A stretch of 64,000 nt of DNA from Caldilineales bacterium (GCA_019695115.1 JAIBAP010000031.1:1-64000); one strand, 5' to 3'; counted from the stretch's first letter, positions 31,935 to 41,180 are shown. Program-made: numbers and translations. The notes: generated from the letters alone by a model not told the origin.

Positions 31935-33244
31935 TGCCAATGAGGAGGCTGAAAATGAAGATGAAGACGCTTATGAACTGTCTTTTTGCCTTGTGTCTGG
32001 TCATAGTAGGGGTTTCCGGCCCAGATCCAGTGACAGCAGGCATGAACACTGATGGACAAGTTGTAGGGCCAGGGGTACCATACGGATCGTCAGACATCCA
32101 GCTTGCAGTCATTCTGGCAGAGGATAGTTACCGACCGGTCTACGTCCCACCGCCAGCTGAATGGAAGGTGACTGCTGCTGGGGTAAACGCCCTGAACTTC
32201 AGGGTGAACTACAATCCGGCGTCATGTGAAGGTGCCCTGGCGCCGTGGAGCGCGGACGCCAGAGCCGCCTTCGACTTCGCTGCTTCAATCTGGTCGTCAC
32301 TGCTGGAGGGCAGCGTACCCGTCACGATTGATGCATGCTGGCGCACCGACATGGATGCGCGGATCCTTGGTAGCGCTAGGCCCACTACATTCTGGGCCTG
32401 GTGGGATAGCGGACCGGCGCTGCTGGAAACCTGGCATCCCATCGCGCTTGCCAATCAGATCGAAAGGCAAGACCTAAACGGCGCCGACGCTGAGATCTAT
32501 GCGCAATTCAATAGCACTTTCAACTGGTACTTCGGAACAGATGGCCATCCGGGTGACCGCTATGACTTTGTCTCCGTTGTCCTGCACGAAATCGGGCATA
32601 GCCTGGGTTTCACTGACTCCATGAGACGCGACGATGGCGCAGGCAATGCCGAGTGTACGGGGGTCGCGAACGTCGGCTGTTGGGGATACCTCAACCCGGT
32701 GACGCAGACTATCTATCCGACGTACTATGATCGCCTGATTGAGAACGGAAGCGGTCAAGGATTGGTGTCTGCTTTCGCAAACAGTTCGACCGCACTGGGT
32801 TCACAACTGATCAGTGATAACCTGTGGCTGGCCGGGGCAAACGCGCGGGCAGTGCAGGCGGGACTCCGACCAAAACTGTATGCTCCAACTTCATTCGCTC
32901 CTGGCAGCAGCGTTTCTCATCTCGATCAGAATACCTTCAGAAACACAACCGATGCACTGATGACCCCCGCCAGAGCTCGTGGAGAAGCGATTCACCATCC
33001 GGGGGAAATTACGCTGGGGCTGTTCCGCGATATGAATTGGCTGCCGGTCTACGTGGACGCTAACTTCATTGGAGTTGAGTTCGGCAGCGATACACATCCG
33101 TACAACACCGTCAATGAAGGTGCTAACGCTGCTGCTGTGAGCGGAGTCCTCATGATTCGGACGGGAAACTATCGCGGGACTGTATACATCACCAAAGCGA
33201 TGATGCTCAAGAGCACCGGTGGTCTTGTCACCATCGGCCAGTAG
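31934..33244 (+). CDS. secreted metzincin-like metalloprotease
   Basis: A 436-residue protein with a positively charged N-terminus and hydrophobic signal (about 11-30). VVLHEIGHSLGFTD (about 214-227) is HExxHxxGxxD, a metzincin zinc motif with Asp as third ligand as in snapalysin; a downstream DALMTP (about residue 340) could be the Met-turn. The final 60 residues (from VYVDANFIGVE) resemble the C-terminus of the protein at 34456-35766 and look like a beta-helix turn. Base composition is less GC-rich than flanking genes. The substrate is unknown. Confidence 0.75.
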   Translation: MPMRRLKMKMKTLMNCLFALCLVIVGVSGPDPVTAGMNTDGQVVGPGVPYGSSDIQLAVILAEDSYRPVYVPPPAEWKVTAAGVNALNFRVNYNPASCEGALAPWSADARAAFDFAASIWSSLLEGSVPVTIDACWRTDMDARILGSARPTTFWAWWDSGPALLETWHPIALANQIERQDLNGADAEIYAQFNSTFNWYFGTDGHPGDRYDFVSVVLHEIGHSLGFTDSMRRDDGAGNAECTGVANVGCWGYLNPVTQTIYPTYYDRLIENGSGQGLVSAFANSSTALGSQLISDNLWLAGANARAVQAGLRPKLYAPTSFAPGSSVSHLDQNTFRNTTDALMTPARARGEAIHHPGEITLGLFRDMNWLPVYVDANFIGVEFGSDTHPYNTVNEGANAAAVSGVLMIRTGNYRGTVYITKAMMLKSTGGLVTIGQ

Positions 33245-33282
33245 CCGGGTTACCATCGCCAAGTCACGATTGAGGGATAGCC

Positions 33283-33576
33283 ATGAAACGATCCATTCTC
33301 TCCTTCCTGTTTCTCGCCCTTCTCGCCCTGGCTGCCGTCGCGGCCCGGGCCGAATCCAACGCGCCCAACGAACCCTTCACCCTCACCTGGGACGCCATCG
33401 GCAGCGGTGGCGTCAGCAGCGGCGGCCCCTACACCCTGGCCGATGCAGCCGGCCAGCCGGCGGCGGGCGTCTCCTCCGGCGGTTCGTTCACCTTGGCCGA
33501 TGGTTTCGCCGCCGCGGGTGGCGCAGTCGTGGCGCTGCCTGCGAACAAGGTCTACCTGCCGGCGATCTTGAAGTAG
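33283..33576 (+). CDS. short secreted protein with C-terminal VYLPAILK tail
   Basis: A 97-residue protein: signal peptide 1-24 (cleavage ARA-E), then two similar Gly/Ser-rich turns (GGVSSGGPYTLADAAGQPA and GVSSGGSFTLADGFA) that are common in Chloroflexota secreted proteins, and the end NKVYLPAILK. The tail matches the style of HYFPMLVQ in the 10385-11476 product. Function unknown; it may be a surface-associated fragment or a small complete module. Confidence 0.65.
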   Translation: MKRSILSFLFLALLALAAVAARAESNAPNEPFTLTWDAIGSGGVSSGGPYTLADAAGQPAAGVSSGGSFTLADGFAAAGGAVVALPANKVYLPAILK

Positions 33577-33587
33577 ATGGTTGCGGT

Positions 33588-33620
33588 AGCGGTCGGAGCG
33601 CTCGCAGCGCTCCGACCGCT
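33588..33620. repeat. 33-bp perfect palindrome, possible terminator
   Basis: AGCGGTCGGAGCGCT, loop CGC, AGCGCTCCGACCGCT. Directly after the secreted-protein stop and before the end of the converging toxin gene, so it could end transcription from both, although no T-run follows. Same family as the element in recG at 23996-24028. Confidence 0.85.
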
Positions 33621-33624
33621 TGGC

Positions 33625-34119
33625 TTACAACCTCTCCCCAACCTGTCGCAGCACATCGCCATACAAGGTTTCGCTCATCCGAAAGGGCAACTCACGCAGG
33701 CGATCGAGCAGTGGTTGGAGTGGCCCAACCAGTCCGCGCTGGCGAGCCTCGATCAGGATGCCAAGCGTGCCGACGACGGCCAGTCCTCCTGCCGCCGCGC
33801 GTCGCCGCCCCCGCCTTTCGTCCATCAGCAATAGCCCGGCCTTCATTTCGTGCGCCAGCACGATGGCTTCGCTTTCGCCGGCATCCAATTCATCCGCCAA
33901 CATCTCGACTGCCAGAACATTCTTGACAGTCTTCACCTTCAGCCACGAAGCAGCTATCAACTCAGCGCTGCCGATCTTATCCGGGTTGCGATGCAATTCA
34001 CGATGGACGGCCTGAGGTATGTAGACGACGCCAAAAAGCGTTGGCAGCAGGTCGAGTTGTTCGACCCAGGCCAGAGCGATGAGTGGCGTCGTGTTGGAGA
34101 CGACTACGTCTCGCTCCAT
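33625..34119 (-). CDS. DUF3368 PIN-like toxin
   Basis: A 164-residue DUF3368 protein: VVVSNTTPLIALAWVEQLDLL at the N-terminus with the first acidic/Asn site, LDAGESEAIVLAHEM (about 79-93) with the central Glu, LLMDERRGRRRA (about 97-108) with the third Asp, then GTLGILIEARQRGL. The start ATG 34119 overlaps the end of the antitoxin gene by 16 bp. A probable RNase toxin of a type II pair with UPF0175. Confidence 0.85.
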   Translation of the reverse strand: MERDVVVSNTTPLIALAWVEQLDLLPTLFGVVYIPQAVHRELHRNPDKIGSAELIAASWLKVKTVKNVLAVEMLADELDAGESEAIVLAHEMKAGLLLMDERRGRRRAAAGGLAVVGTLGILIEARQRGLVGPLQPLLDRLRELPFRMSETLYGDVLRQVGERL

Positions 34120-34388
34120 CGCCGCACCGCCTCTACCTCTTGTTCCCACTCCGCGCTCGTGTAGTCGATGTAAGGTATCCCTTCTTCGGCCAACATGCGA
34201 ATGAAGGTCAGCCTGTGCACACCCAAGATACTTGCGGCTTTGCCAGAGGAAATCTTATCGCGACGATAAAGCGAAGTCACATAGGATCGTAACAAAACAT
34301 CACCGGCTTGCTGGCGCGTCAAGCCGCTGCCGACCAATAAGGCTTGAGGCAGTTTGACTTCGACGACGATATCGGGCGCGGTGTTCAT
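34104..34388 (-). CDS. UPF0175 family antitoxin
   Basis: A 94-residue UPF0175 protein with a central helix-turn-helix-like stretch, YRRDKISSGKAASILGVHRLTFIRMLAEEGIPY (about 40-73). Start ATG 34388 has AAGGAG upstream. UPF0175 and DUF3368 are a recurrent antitoxin-toxin pair in Chloroflexota, cyanobacteria and archaea. The helix-turn-helix suggests autoregulation. Confidence 0.85.
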   Translation of the reverse strand: MNTAPDIVVEVKLPQALLVGSGLTRQQAGDVLLRSYVTSLYRRDKISSGKAASILGVHRLTFIRMLAEEGIPYIDYTSAEWEQEVEAVRRWSET

Positions 34389-34455
34389 CGAAACTCTCCT
34401 TGTGTGCACGGGGCTTGGCTCCGGACTCACAACCCCATCGTAGCACAAGAATCCA

Positions 34456-35766
34456 ATGAAAGCCAGTCGTCCCCATCCCACCGCAGCGTACCATTTCGTC
34501 CCCTATCTTCTCATCATTATCGTCCTGCTCGTCTATACGCTCGGCGCCTCTGCCCATAACGGCCTGATCGCCCGGAGTGCTCCGAGTGCTCACCAGTACG
34601 ATCCCCTTACCTTCCGCGCCTTCGTCGCCCGCCGTCAGGTCTGGCAGGCGGCTGCGCTAGACCCGGCGCTCTTTCCCTGCGTGCGCCTGCCGGACGGCGG
34701 CGTCTTGCCCGCGACGGCCAGTCGTTGCGATCCGGCCAGCGACATTACCCCGGCCGGCGACAGCGTCCTCTTCAATGCCCTGCTCTGCTACGCAGGCGAC
34801 CTACGCGGCTGTGAGGCCGTGGCTGCTTCGCAGGGGCCGGACGGCCGCTGGTGGCGCTCGCCCCTCCACGTCGGCTGGGAAGACCCGCGCACCGGCAGCG
34901 ACCGCCAGACCTCCTTCTCGCGCGACCATGCCCTGGGCGTCTTGCTCTACCTGGCCTTGACGCAAGACGCCCAGGCCGCCGGGCGTTGGCTGGATTGGAT
35001 GGACGATCATCGCGGCCCGCTGGGCCAACTGCGCGTCTGCCCCGATCCTAAATCCGTCACTGACTGCGACGTCACGCCCAATCTCTATTCGCTCATGTAC
35101 AAGGTGTGGAGCGCCATCCCTGGTTTGGAGCCAACGCTGGAGATGACCCTCTTCAAGAATGCGGGCGATGAAGCGATCTCGCTGCAAGCCATTGCCGCCA
35201 CGTCTCCCGGCTATCAGCTGCACCTGCACGGCGTCGATGTGTTGATCAAGCGGGTCACGGGCCAGGGCGTCACCTCCAGCCTGGCCGCGGCTATTGTAGC
35301 CAAACAGCCTGACAACACCTTCTATCGCTGGCTGGACGGGCAAGACCCGCAGAGCATCGCCGCCGACGTGCTCGACCGTTGGTGCGTCTTCGACTCGCCG
35401 GACGATTACCGGGTGGGAGAACAAAACGACTGGATCTGGCAGCGCGATACCGCCGAACCAGGGCTGGCCGAACGCACGCTAGCCTGGGATTGTCTGTTTG
35501 TGGCAGATCTGCTGGATATCCCACCTGTCGATCCCTCACTTCTTCCTGCCAATGCCAACGGCGCTCTCTTTGTAGATGGAACCGCACATGCGGGCGGAAA
35601 TGGCTCACGGCGAGCGCCGTTTACGACCGTGACCGCGGCCCACGCTGCAGCGTGGGATGGCGCCGTGCTGGCGATCCAGGCGGGCGCCTACAATGAATCG
35701 CTGGTGCTTGATAGGCGAGTCGCGTTGCTGCCCATCGGTGGGATAATCAGCATTGAGGGCAAATAG
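34456..35766 (+). CDS. secreted protein with C-terminal beta-helix-like turn
   Basis: A 436-residue protein with a signal anchor (about 14-31, PYLLIIIVLLVYTLGASA). The body has six or more Cys and an alpha-helical, Trp-rich pattern (HALGVLLYLALTQDAQAAGRWLDWMDDHRG) reminiscent of alpha/alpha-barrel glycoside-processing proteins, but no family is certain. The last 60 residues, starting at LFVDGTAHAGGNGSRRAPFTTV, look like the first coil of a right-handed parallel beta-helix and match the C-terminus of the protein at 31934-33244. It ends abruptly where beta-helix proteins usually continue. Confidence 0.6.
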   Translation: MKASRPHPTAAYHFVPYLLIIIVLLVYTLGASAHNGLIARSAPSAHQYDPLTFRAFVARRQVWQAAALDPALFPCVRLPDGGVLPATASRCDPASDITPAGDSVLFNALLCYAGDLRGCEAVAASQGPDGRWWRSPLHVGWEDPRTGSDRQTSFSRDHALGVLLYLALTQDAQAAGRWLDWMDDHRGPLGQLRVCPDPKSVTDCDVTPNLYSLMYKVWSAIPGLEPTLEMTLFKNAGDEAISLQAIAATSPGYQLHLHGVDVLIKRVTGQGVTSSLAAAIVAKQPDNTFYRWLDGQDPQSIAADVLDRWCVFDSPDDYRVGEQNDWIWQRDTAEPGLAERTLAWDCLFVADLLDIPPVDPSLLPANANGALFVDGTAHAGGNGSRRAPFTTVTAAHAAAWDGAVLAIQAGAYNESLVLDRRVALLPIGGIISIEGK

Positions 35767-36061
35767 CGGTATGTGGTCGGCGCAATCTTGCCCATGCGGT
35801 CGGGCTACGTCCGAGAATCTCGGGCCCTCGCGCCTCGCTCATCATTGCGCACATCGCCTGGCTGACGGCGCTACGACCCAACGAGAACCCTTTCGACGCA
35901 GGAACGCTGGTGCGGCCGCCAAACGAATAACACAACCAGGATGTCAGACAGCCACGAGCTACCCCCCCATGCCATTGATCCATGGACTGCGCTCTCCTCC
36001 CAACCGGGCGAAACGCCCACTGACCACTGAATACTGCCCACTGAATACTGACCACTGCCCC
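35767..36061. other. 295-bp gap with heptamer repeat
   Basis: No gene is seen. The last 45 bp (36018-36060) is CCACTGA/ATACTGC heptamer array like that at 804-876. The rest contains GC-rich sequence with an inverted repeat GAGAATCTC but nothing recognisable. Confidence 0.6.
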
Positions 36062-36922
36062 ATGCCCACCACCCTCCTCTCCCCCGCCGAACTTGCCCCG
36101 CACCTGGCCGACCCCGAGTGGGCCATCATCGATTGCCGCTTCACCTTGGCCGACAAAGAGCGTGGCCTTCGCGACTACCTGGCCAGCCACATCCCCGGCG
36201 CCGTCTACGCCCATCTGGATGACGACCTGGCTGGGCCGGTCATCCCCGGCGTCAGCGGCCGCCATCCCCTGCCCGACCCGGACGCCTTCGCCCGCACGTT
36301 GGGCGGATGGGGCGTGGGGCCGGGGGTGCAGGTCGTGGCCTACGACGCCGGCGGGGCTTACGCCGCCCGGCTGTGGTGGATGTTGCGCTGGCTGGGGCAC
36401 GAGGCTGTGGCCGTGCTCGATGGCGGCTGGCAGGCGTGGCTGGCGGAGGGATTGCCCACGGTGTTGGGTCGGGAGACCCGACCCCTACGGGTGTTTGCGC
36501 CGCGGCTCCGGCCCGAAGTGCTGGCGACGACGGACGAGGTAGACGCCATCCGTCTCGACCCGGCCTGGCGGCTGCTGGATGCCCGCGGGGCCGACCGTTT
36601 TCGGGGCGAGAACGAGACCCTCGACCCGGTGGCCGGGCACATCCCCGGCGCCCTCTCCCTTCCCTACACCGGCAACCTGGCCCCCGATGGCCGCTTCCTC
36701 CCCGCCGAAGCCCTGGCCGCCCGCTTTGCGCCCCTCCTCGGCGACACGCCCGCCCAACGCGTCGTCTGCTCCTGCGGCTCCGGCGTCACCGCCGCCCACA
36801 ACCTGCTGGCCATGCTGCACGCCGGCCTGGGCGAAGCCCGCCTGTACGCCGGTTCCTGGTCAGAATGGATCACGGATCCAGCGCGGGCGGTGGCGACAAA
36901 GGAGGACGATCAGGTGAGGTGA
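36062..36922 (+). CDS. sulfurtransferase with two rhodanese domains (SseA-like)
   Basis: A 286-residue protein with two rhodanese domains. Domain 1 (about 5-125) has AYDAGG in place of the active-site loop and no Cys. Domain 2 (about 165-280) has the active Cys in VVCSCGSGVTA, and GHIPGALSLPY precedes it. It would transfer sulfur from thiosulfate or 3-mercaptopyruvate. Start ATG 36062 lies directly after the heptamer array. The interdomain linker is encoded by a palindromic repeat element (36466-36490). Donor preference cannot be decided. Confidence 0.88.
   Translation: MPTTLLSPAELAPHLADPEWAIIDCRFTLADKERGLRDYLASHIPGAVYAHLDDDLAGPVIPGVSGRHPLPDPDAFARTLGGWGVGPGVQVVAYDAGGAYAARLWWMLRWLGHEAVAVLDGGWQAWLAEGLPTVLGRETRPLRVFAPRLRPEVLATTDEVDAIRLDPAWRLLDARGADRFRGENETLDPVAGHIPGALSLPYTGNLAPDGRFLPAEALAARFAPLLGDTPAQRVVCSCGSGVTAAHNLLAMLHAGLGEARLYAGSWSEWITDPARAVATKEDDQVR
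36466..36490. repeat. palindromic element in sulfurtransferase linker
   Basis: GGGTCGGG, AGA, CCCGACCC, then CTACGG. A related sequence with the TCTACGGG tail (GGCGC-N7-GCGCC) forms the 3' end of the methyltransferase gene at 2934-2963. In frame here. Confidence 0.75.
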
Positions 36923-37261
36923 CGGAGTACAGCGCCCGATGACGTGCTGCCTGGCGATCGACCTTGAGCTTGCGCAAACGGCGCATCGCCGGCGTGGGTC
37001 GCCGCTCCTGTTCGGCGCGCATCCGTTCGCCGTGCTCGATCCATTCTGTAAGATAGGCCCCCATCCGGCTCTTGTTTTGCTGATAGTAGAGGATCGTAGC
37101 GTAGATCTCTTCCAAGTTGAGGGTGGGCAAGGTCTGAGCGATCTCTTCAGGCGTTTGGGCGCGATGGATGTACTCATAGAGCACCGACTCGATGCCAACG
37201 CGATGCCCCTTGATGCGGATATCATCCGCTGCGAGAAAATCGAAATAGTCCTCACCTTCAC
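36870..37261 (-). pseudogene. DUF433 gene with N-terminal frameshift
   Basis: The minus strand codes for EDYFDFLAADDIRIKGHRVG and, straight after it, IESVLYEYIHRAQTPEEIAQTLP, a typical long-type DUF433 protein ending near the sulfurtransferase gene. AGGAGG (37273-37268) is 6 nt upstream of a GTG-AAG-GTG start at 37261, but this start is one base out of frame with the DUF433 frame; a base seems lost near 37251-37256. The intact remaining frame from the GTG at 37184 lacks a ribosome-binding site. The 3' end overlaps the sulfurtransferase 3' end by 53 bp. Either inactive, or a sequence error. Confidence 0.6.
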
Positions 37262-37281
37262 GTTCTGCCTCCTGATCATGA

Positions 37282-37470
37282 AAACTGCCAGCACAGAAAT
37301 TATACCTGCTTGCCGCAGGTTGGTCGCTCTACAAGCAACGGCCTGACAAAGAGTGGGGGCTGACGGATTGCATCAGCTTCGTGGTGATGGGAAGGGAGGC
37401 GATTATCGAAGCGATGACCTCTGATCATCACTTCGTACAGGCGGGCTTCGCCAAACTGCTGGCGATTTGA
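37282..37470 (+). pseudogene. C-terminal remnant of a VapC-type PIN toxin
   Basis: The plus frame ends in KEWGLTDCISFVVMGREAII and then EAMTSDHHFVQAGFAKLLAI before TGA at 37468. This is the characteristic C-terminal third of PIN toxins, with the Asp of LTDCISF and of TSDHHF. The N-terminal two thirds, with the first acidic residues and any start codon, are missing; a stop precedes the frame at 37279. A decayed toxin gene. Confidence 0.7.
37299..37304 (-). promoter_or_regulatory. -10 element upstream of the frameshifted DUF433 gene
   Basis: Consensus TATAAT on the minus strand, 38 nt upstream of the GTG at 37261. No clear -35 element. Confidence 0.4.
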
Positions 37471-37611
37471 CGTAGCCTGACATCGGGGCGAGGAAGTATT
37501 CTGGCCGCGTTTCTCGTTCCGCGCCCGCGAAAACTGGCGCCAAACGCACGCCGCCGTCCAGTAGACACCCGCGCCAAAAAACGCTATAATGCAAAGCGAA
37601 CTTTTGTTCTA

Positions 37612-37772
37612 CTCCCCCCGCCTCCCTGCGTCTCCCCTTCCCTGCGTCCCTCCCTCTCCCCCTCCCTGCGTCTCCCCTTCCCTGCGTCCCTGCGTCTCCC
37701 CCTCCCTGCGTCCCTCCCTCTCCCCCTCCCTGCGTCCCTCCCTCTCCCCCTCCCTGCGTCTCCCGCCCCCCA
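37612..37772. repeat. 8-bp CCCTGCGT/CCCTCCCT array upstream of uvrB
   Basis: About twenty degenerate octamer units (CCCTGCGT, CTCCCCTT, CCCTCTCC) reach to within 4 bp of the uvrB ATG, leaving no room for a normal ribosome-binding site. Same unit, reverse strand, as 12265-12347. The sequence 37471-37611 before it holds nothing recognisable. Confidence 0.9.
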
Positions 37773-37775
37773 CCC

Positions 37776-39827
37776 ATGCCCGCCTTCCAGATCACCGCCG
37801 ACTTCCAGCCCACCGGCGACCAGCCCACGGCCATCACCAAACTCGTAGATGGCCTGGGCAAGAGCTTCAAACACCAGACCTTGCTAGGCGCCACGGCCAC
37901 GGGCAAGACCCATGTCATGGCCCGGGTCGTCGAGGCCGTCCAGCGCCCGGCCCTGGTGCTGGCCCACAACAAAACCCTGGCCGCCCAACTCTACGCCGAA
38001 TTCCGCGAATTCTTCCCCCAAAACGCCGTCGAATACTTCGTCAGCTACTACGACTACTACCAGCCCGAAGCCTACCTGCCCCGCACCGACACGTATATTG
38101 AAAAGGACTCGCAGATCAACGAGGAGATCGACCGCCTGCGCCTGGCCGCCACCTCCTCGCTCTTCAGCCGCCGCGACGTCATCATCGTCGCCTCGGTCTC
38201 GGCCATCTACGGCCTGGGCAGCCCAGAGGACTACGGCCGCGTGGCCATCACCCTGACCACCGGCGAAACCCGCCGCCGCAACAACCTCCTGCGCCACCTG
38301 GTCGACATCTACTACACCCGCAACGACACCGGCCTGGCCCCCGGCAAGTTCCGCGTCCGCGGCGACACCCTGGAGATCATGCCCGCCTACGCCGAGACGG
38401 CCTACCGCCTCGAATTCTGGGGCGACGACATCGAGCGCATCACCGAGATCGAAACCCTCACCGGCGAGATCCTGGCCGAGCACCAGCGCGTCGACATCTT
38501 CCCGGCCAAGCACTTCATCACCCCCCAGGACAAACTCACCGAGGCCATCACCGACATCGAAGGAGAACTCGCCGCCCAGATCAAAGCCTTCGAGTCGCAG
38601 GGCAAGCTGCTCGAGGCCCAACGCCTGCAACAGCGCGTCAACTACGACCTGGAGATGCTGCGCGAGGTGGGCTACTGCTCCGGGATCGAGAACTACTCTC
38701 GCCCGCTGGCCCGTCGTCTGCCCGGCTCCCGGCCCTGGACGCTGCTCGACTACTTCCCCGACGACTACCTCATCTTCATCGACGAATCGCACATGACCCT
38801 GCCGCAACTGCGCGGCATGTACAACGGCGACCTGGCCCGCAAACAGGTGCTGGTCGATCACGGCTTCCGCCTGCCCTCCGCCCTCGACAACCGCCCCCTC
38901 CGCTTCGAGGAATTCGCCGATCTGGTCGGCCAGGTGGTCTACGTTTCGGCCACGCCCGGGCCATACGAACGCCAGGTTTCCGAACAGACGGTCGAGCAGA
39001 TCATCCGCCCCACCGGCCTGCTCGACCCCACCGTGGTCATCCGCCCCACCAAGGGCCAGGTGGACGACCTGGTGAAGGAGATCAACGAGCGGGTCAAGCG
39101 CGGCCAGCGCACCCTCGTCACCACCCTCACCAAGCGCATGGCCGAAGACCTGGCCGATTACCTGGCCGAACTGGGCCACAAAGTCCACTACCTGCACTCC
39201 GAGGTGCATACCATCGAGCGGGTCGAGATCCTGCGCGACCTGCGGCTGGGGGTCTACGACGTGGTGGTGGGGATCAACCTGTTGCGCGAGGGCCTGGATC
39301 TGCCCGAAGTCAGCCTGGTCGCCATCCTCGACGCCGACAAAGAGGGCTTCCTGCGCTCCGAGACCTCGCTGATCCAGACCATCGGCCGCGCCGCCCGCCA
39401 TTTGGACGGCATGGTGATCATGTACGCCGACCGCATCACCGATTCGATGCAGCGCGCCCTCGACGAAACCAACCGCCGCCGCGCCGTGCAGGAAACCTAC
39501 AACCACGCCCATGGCATCGAACCGCGCTCGATCATCAAGGCCGTCCACGACCTGACGCAGCGAGTGGCGACCGAGGCCAAAGTGGCCGAACCCGGCCCGG
39601 TCTACTACACCGGCGGCGGCGAAACCCTGCCCCGGCTCAACGCCCTCCCCCGCGACGAGCGCCTGAAGCTGATCAAAGAGCTGGAAAAGCAGATGCAAGA
39701 GGCCGCCCGCCAGCTCGAGTTCGAGCAGGCCGCCGTCCTGCGCGACCAGATCATGGAACTGCGCCGTTCCCTCCACGACGACGAAAACCTGCCGGCGTGG
39801 GAACGGATCAAGATGTTGGATGCGTGA
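37776..39827 (+). CDS. uvrB: excinuclease ABC subunit B
   Basis: A 683-residue UvrB of normal length. Walker A is [10 protein letters not shown] (about 38-47); the beta-hairpin [12 protein letters not shown] (about 91-102) inserts between DNA strands; [17 protein letters not shown] carries motif II; then [26 protein letters not shown] and TIGRAARH (motifs V/VI), with a UVR domain at the C-terminus (about 630-665) for UvrC contact. Nucleotide excision repair, cytosol. It has no visible Shine-Dalgarno because the octamer array abuts the start. Confidence 0.97.
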   Translation: MPAFQITADFQPTGDQPTAITKLVDGLGKSFKHQTLLGATATGKTHVMARVVEAVQRPALVLAHNKTLAAQLYAEFREFFPQNAVEYFVSYYDYYQPEAYLPRTDTYIEKDSQINEEIDRLRLAATSSLFSRRDVIIVASVSAIYGLGSPEDYGRVAITLTTGETRRRNNLLRHLVDIYYTRNDTGLAPGKFRVRGDTLEIMPAYAETAYRLEFWGDDIERITEIETLTGEILAEHQRVDIFPAKHFITPQDKLTEAITDIEGELAAQIKAFESQGKLLEAQRLQQRVNYDLEMLREVGYCSGIENYSRPLARRLPGSRPWTLLDYFPDDYLIFIDESHMTLPQLRGMYNGDLARKQVLVDHGFRLPSALDNRPLRFEEFADLVGQVVYVSATPGPYERQVSEQTVEQIIRPTGLLDPTVVIRPTKGQVDDLVKEINERVKRGQRTLVTTLTKRMAEDLADYLAELGHKVHYLHSEVHTIERVEILRDLRLGVYDVVVGINLLREGLDLPEVSLVAILDADKEGFLRSETSLIQTIGRAARHLDGMVIMYADRITDSMQRALDETNRRRAVQETYNHAHGIEPRSIIKAVHDLTQRVATEAKVAEPGPVYYTGGGETLPRLNALPRDERLKLIKELEKQMQEAARQLEFEQAAVLRDQIMELRRSLHDDENLPAWERIKMLDA

Positions 39828-41163
39828 TCTCAGTATGGCTACAGGCATTTCGCACACGAAGTGGCAGGGCAAGACGCAAGGGACCGGAACCGCGGGTTGC
39901 CTCGAACTGAATTACGAAGACAAGACGCCAGAGACGGCCGTGATGCTGACGCCCCCCGGCCAATATTCGGCGCTGTATGCACAAAGTGACAAGAATCTGC
40001 TCTTCTATGGCGATAACATTCCTGTTCTTGCCTATCTTGCTAACCATGTAGATATTCGAGGAAAGATTCGTCTCGTCTATATCGATCCACCTTATGCCAC
40101 CGGCATGGTTTTCCAATCTCGCTCCCAAACTGATGCTTATCAGGATATGTTGATGGGAGCCAACTATCTCGAATTTCTTCGCCAACGACTAATCTTCCTC
40201 AGGGAACTCCTTGCTGACGATGGGTCGATCTATGTTCATTTAGATGAGAATATGGCTTTCTATGTGAAAGTGATTATGGATGAGGTATTTGGGGCTAGTA
40301 ATTTTAAGAATTGGATTACAAGAAGAAAATCTAATCCCAAAAACTATACACGTAAACGCTTTGGCGACATATCTGATTACATCATGTTTTACACTAAATC
40401 AGATGATTACATTTGGAATCGCCCCTATGAAGCCTGGACATCTGATGGAATCGAACGAGAATATCCGTATTTTGAAAAGGAAAGCGGGCGAAGATACAAA
40501 AAAGTGCCGATCCATGCACCGGGCACGCGTAACGGCGAGACCGGGCAACCCTGGCGGGGAATGAACCCGCCACCTGGCAAGCACTGGCAATACACGCCCG
40601 CCACCCTCGATCGAATGGATCAGCGGGGCGAGATTTACTGGTCTCCCACTGGCAATCCACGTCGCAAAGTCTTTCTGGATGAGAGCGCGGGCAAACCGGC
40701 GCAAGATATTTGGCTTGATTTTCGGGATGCTCACAACCAGAACATCGAGATCACAGGATATCCCACTGAGAAGAACCCGAATTTGTTGGCGCGGATCATA
40801 TAGGCATCCTCGAATCCGGGCGACATCGTGCTCGATTGTTTTGCAGGCTCTGGCGTCGCCTTGTCAGTTTCCCATCTGCTCGGCCGGCGTTGGATCGGCG
40901 TCGACAATAGCAAGCAGGCCATCGAAGCCATCCTCAAGCGCTTCGCGGTCGGAACCGAGCGCATGGGCGATTTCGTGCAAGCGCGCAGCACCGACAGCAC
41001 GCCAGATCTGCAAAGTGTAGCGCCTAGTTTGTTCGACCTCCTGCGAGATGAACCCGTTGCTGACATACAACCGGATTCCCCCACCACCTTACGTGATTTC
41101 TCCCTTTATGCTGAGAAAGGACTCGAATTCGATCTAGAAGAATTGCTCTCTAGATGGTTATAG
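39820..41163 (+). pseudogene. DNA adenine methyltransferase (type III Mod-like) split by an in-frame amber codon
   Basis: One reading frame of 448 codons broken by a single TAG at 40801. Before it: YIDPPYATG (motif IV) and a target-recognition region ending GYPTEKNPNLLARII. After it, without frame change: SSNPGDIVLDCFAGSGVALS (motif I) and a Pro/Leu-rich end to 41163. Relatives have a residue such as Gln here, so CAG to TAG is a likely change. The first part lacks the AdoMet motif and should be inactive unless the codon is read through. ATG at 39820 or 39835; it overlaps uvrB by 8 bp at the former. AT-richer than flanks, with no restriction gene adjacent. Confidence 0.8.
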
Positions 41164-41180
41164 GTAAGTGTTCACCTTCG

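Noticed and set aside
39820-41163. TAG as a reassigned sense codon
   Set aside because: Other genes in the window, for example gyrA at 44314, end in TAG, and no other gene has an internal TAG. A nonsense mutation or local read-through is simpler.
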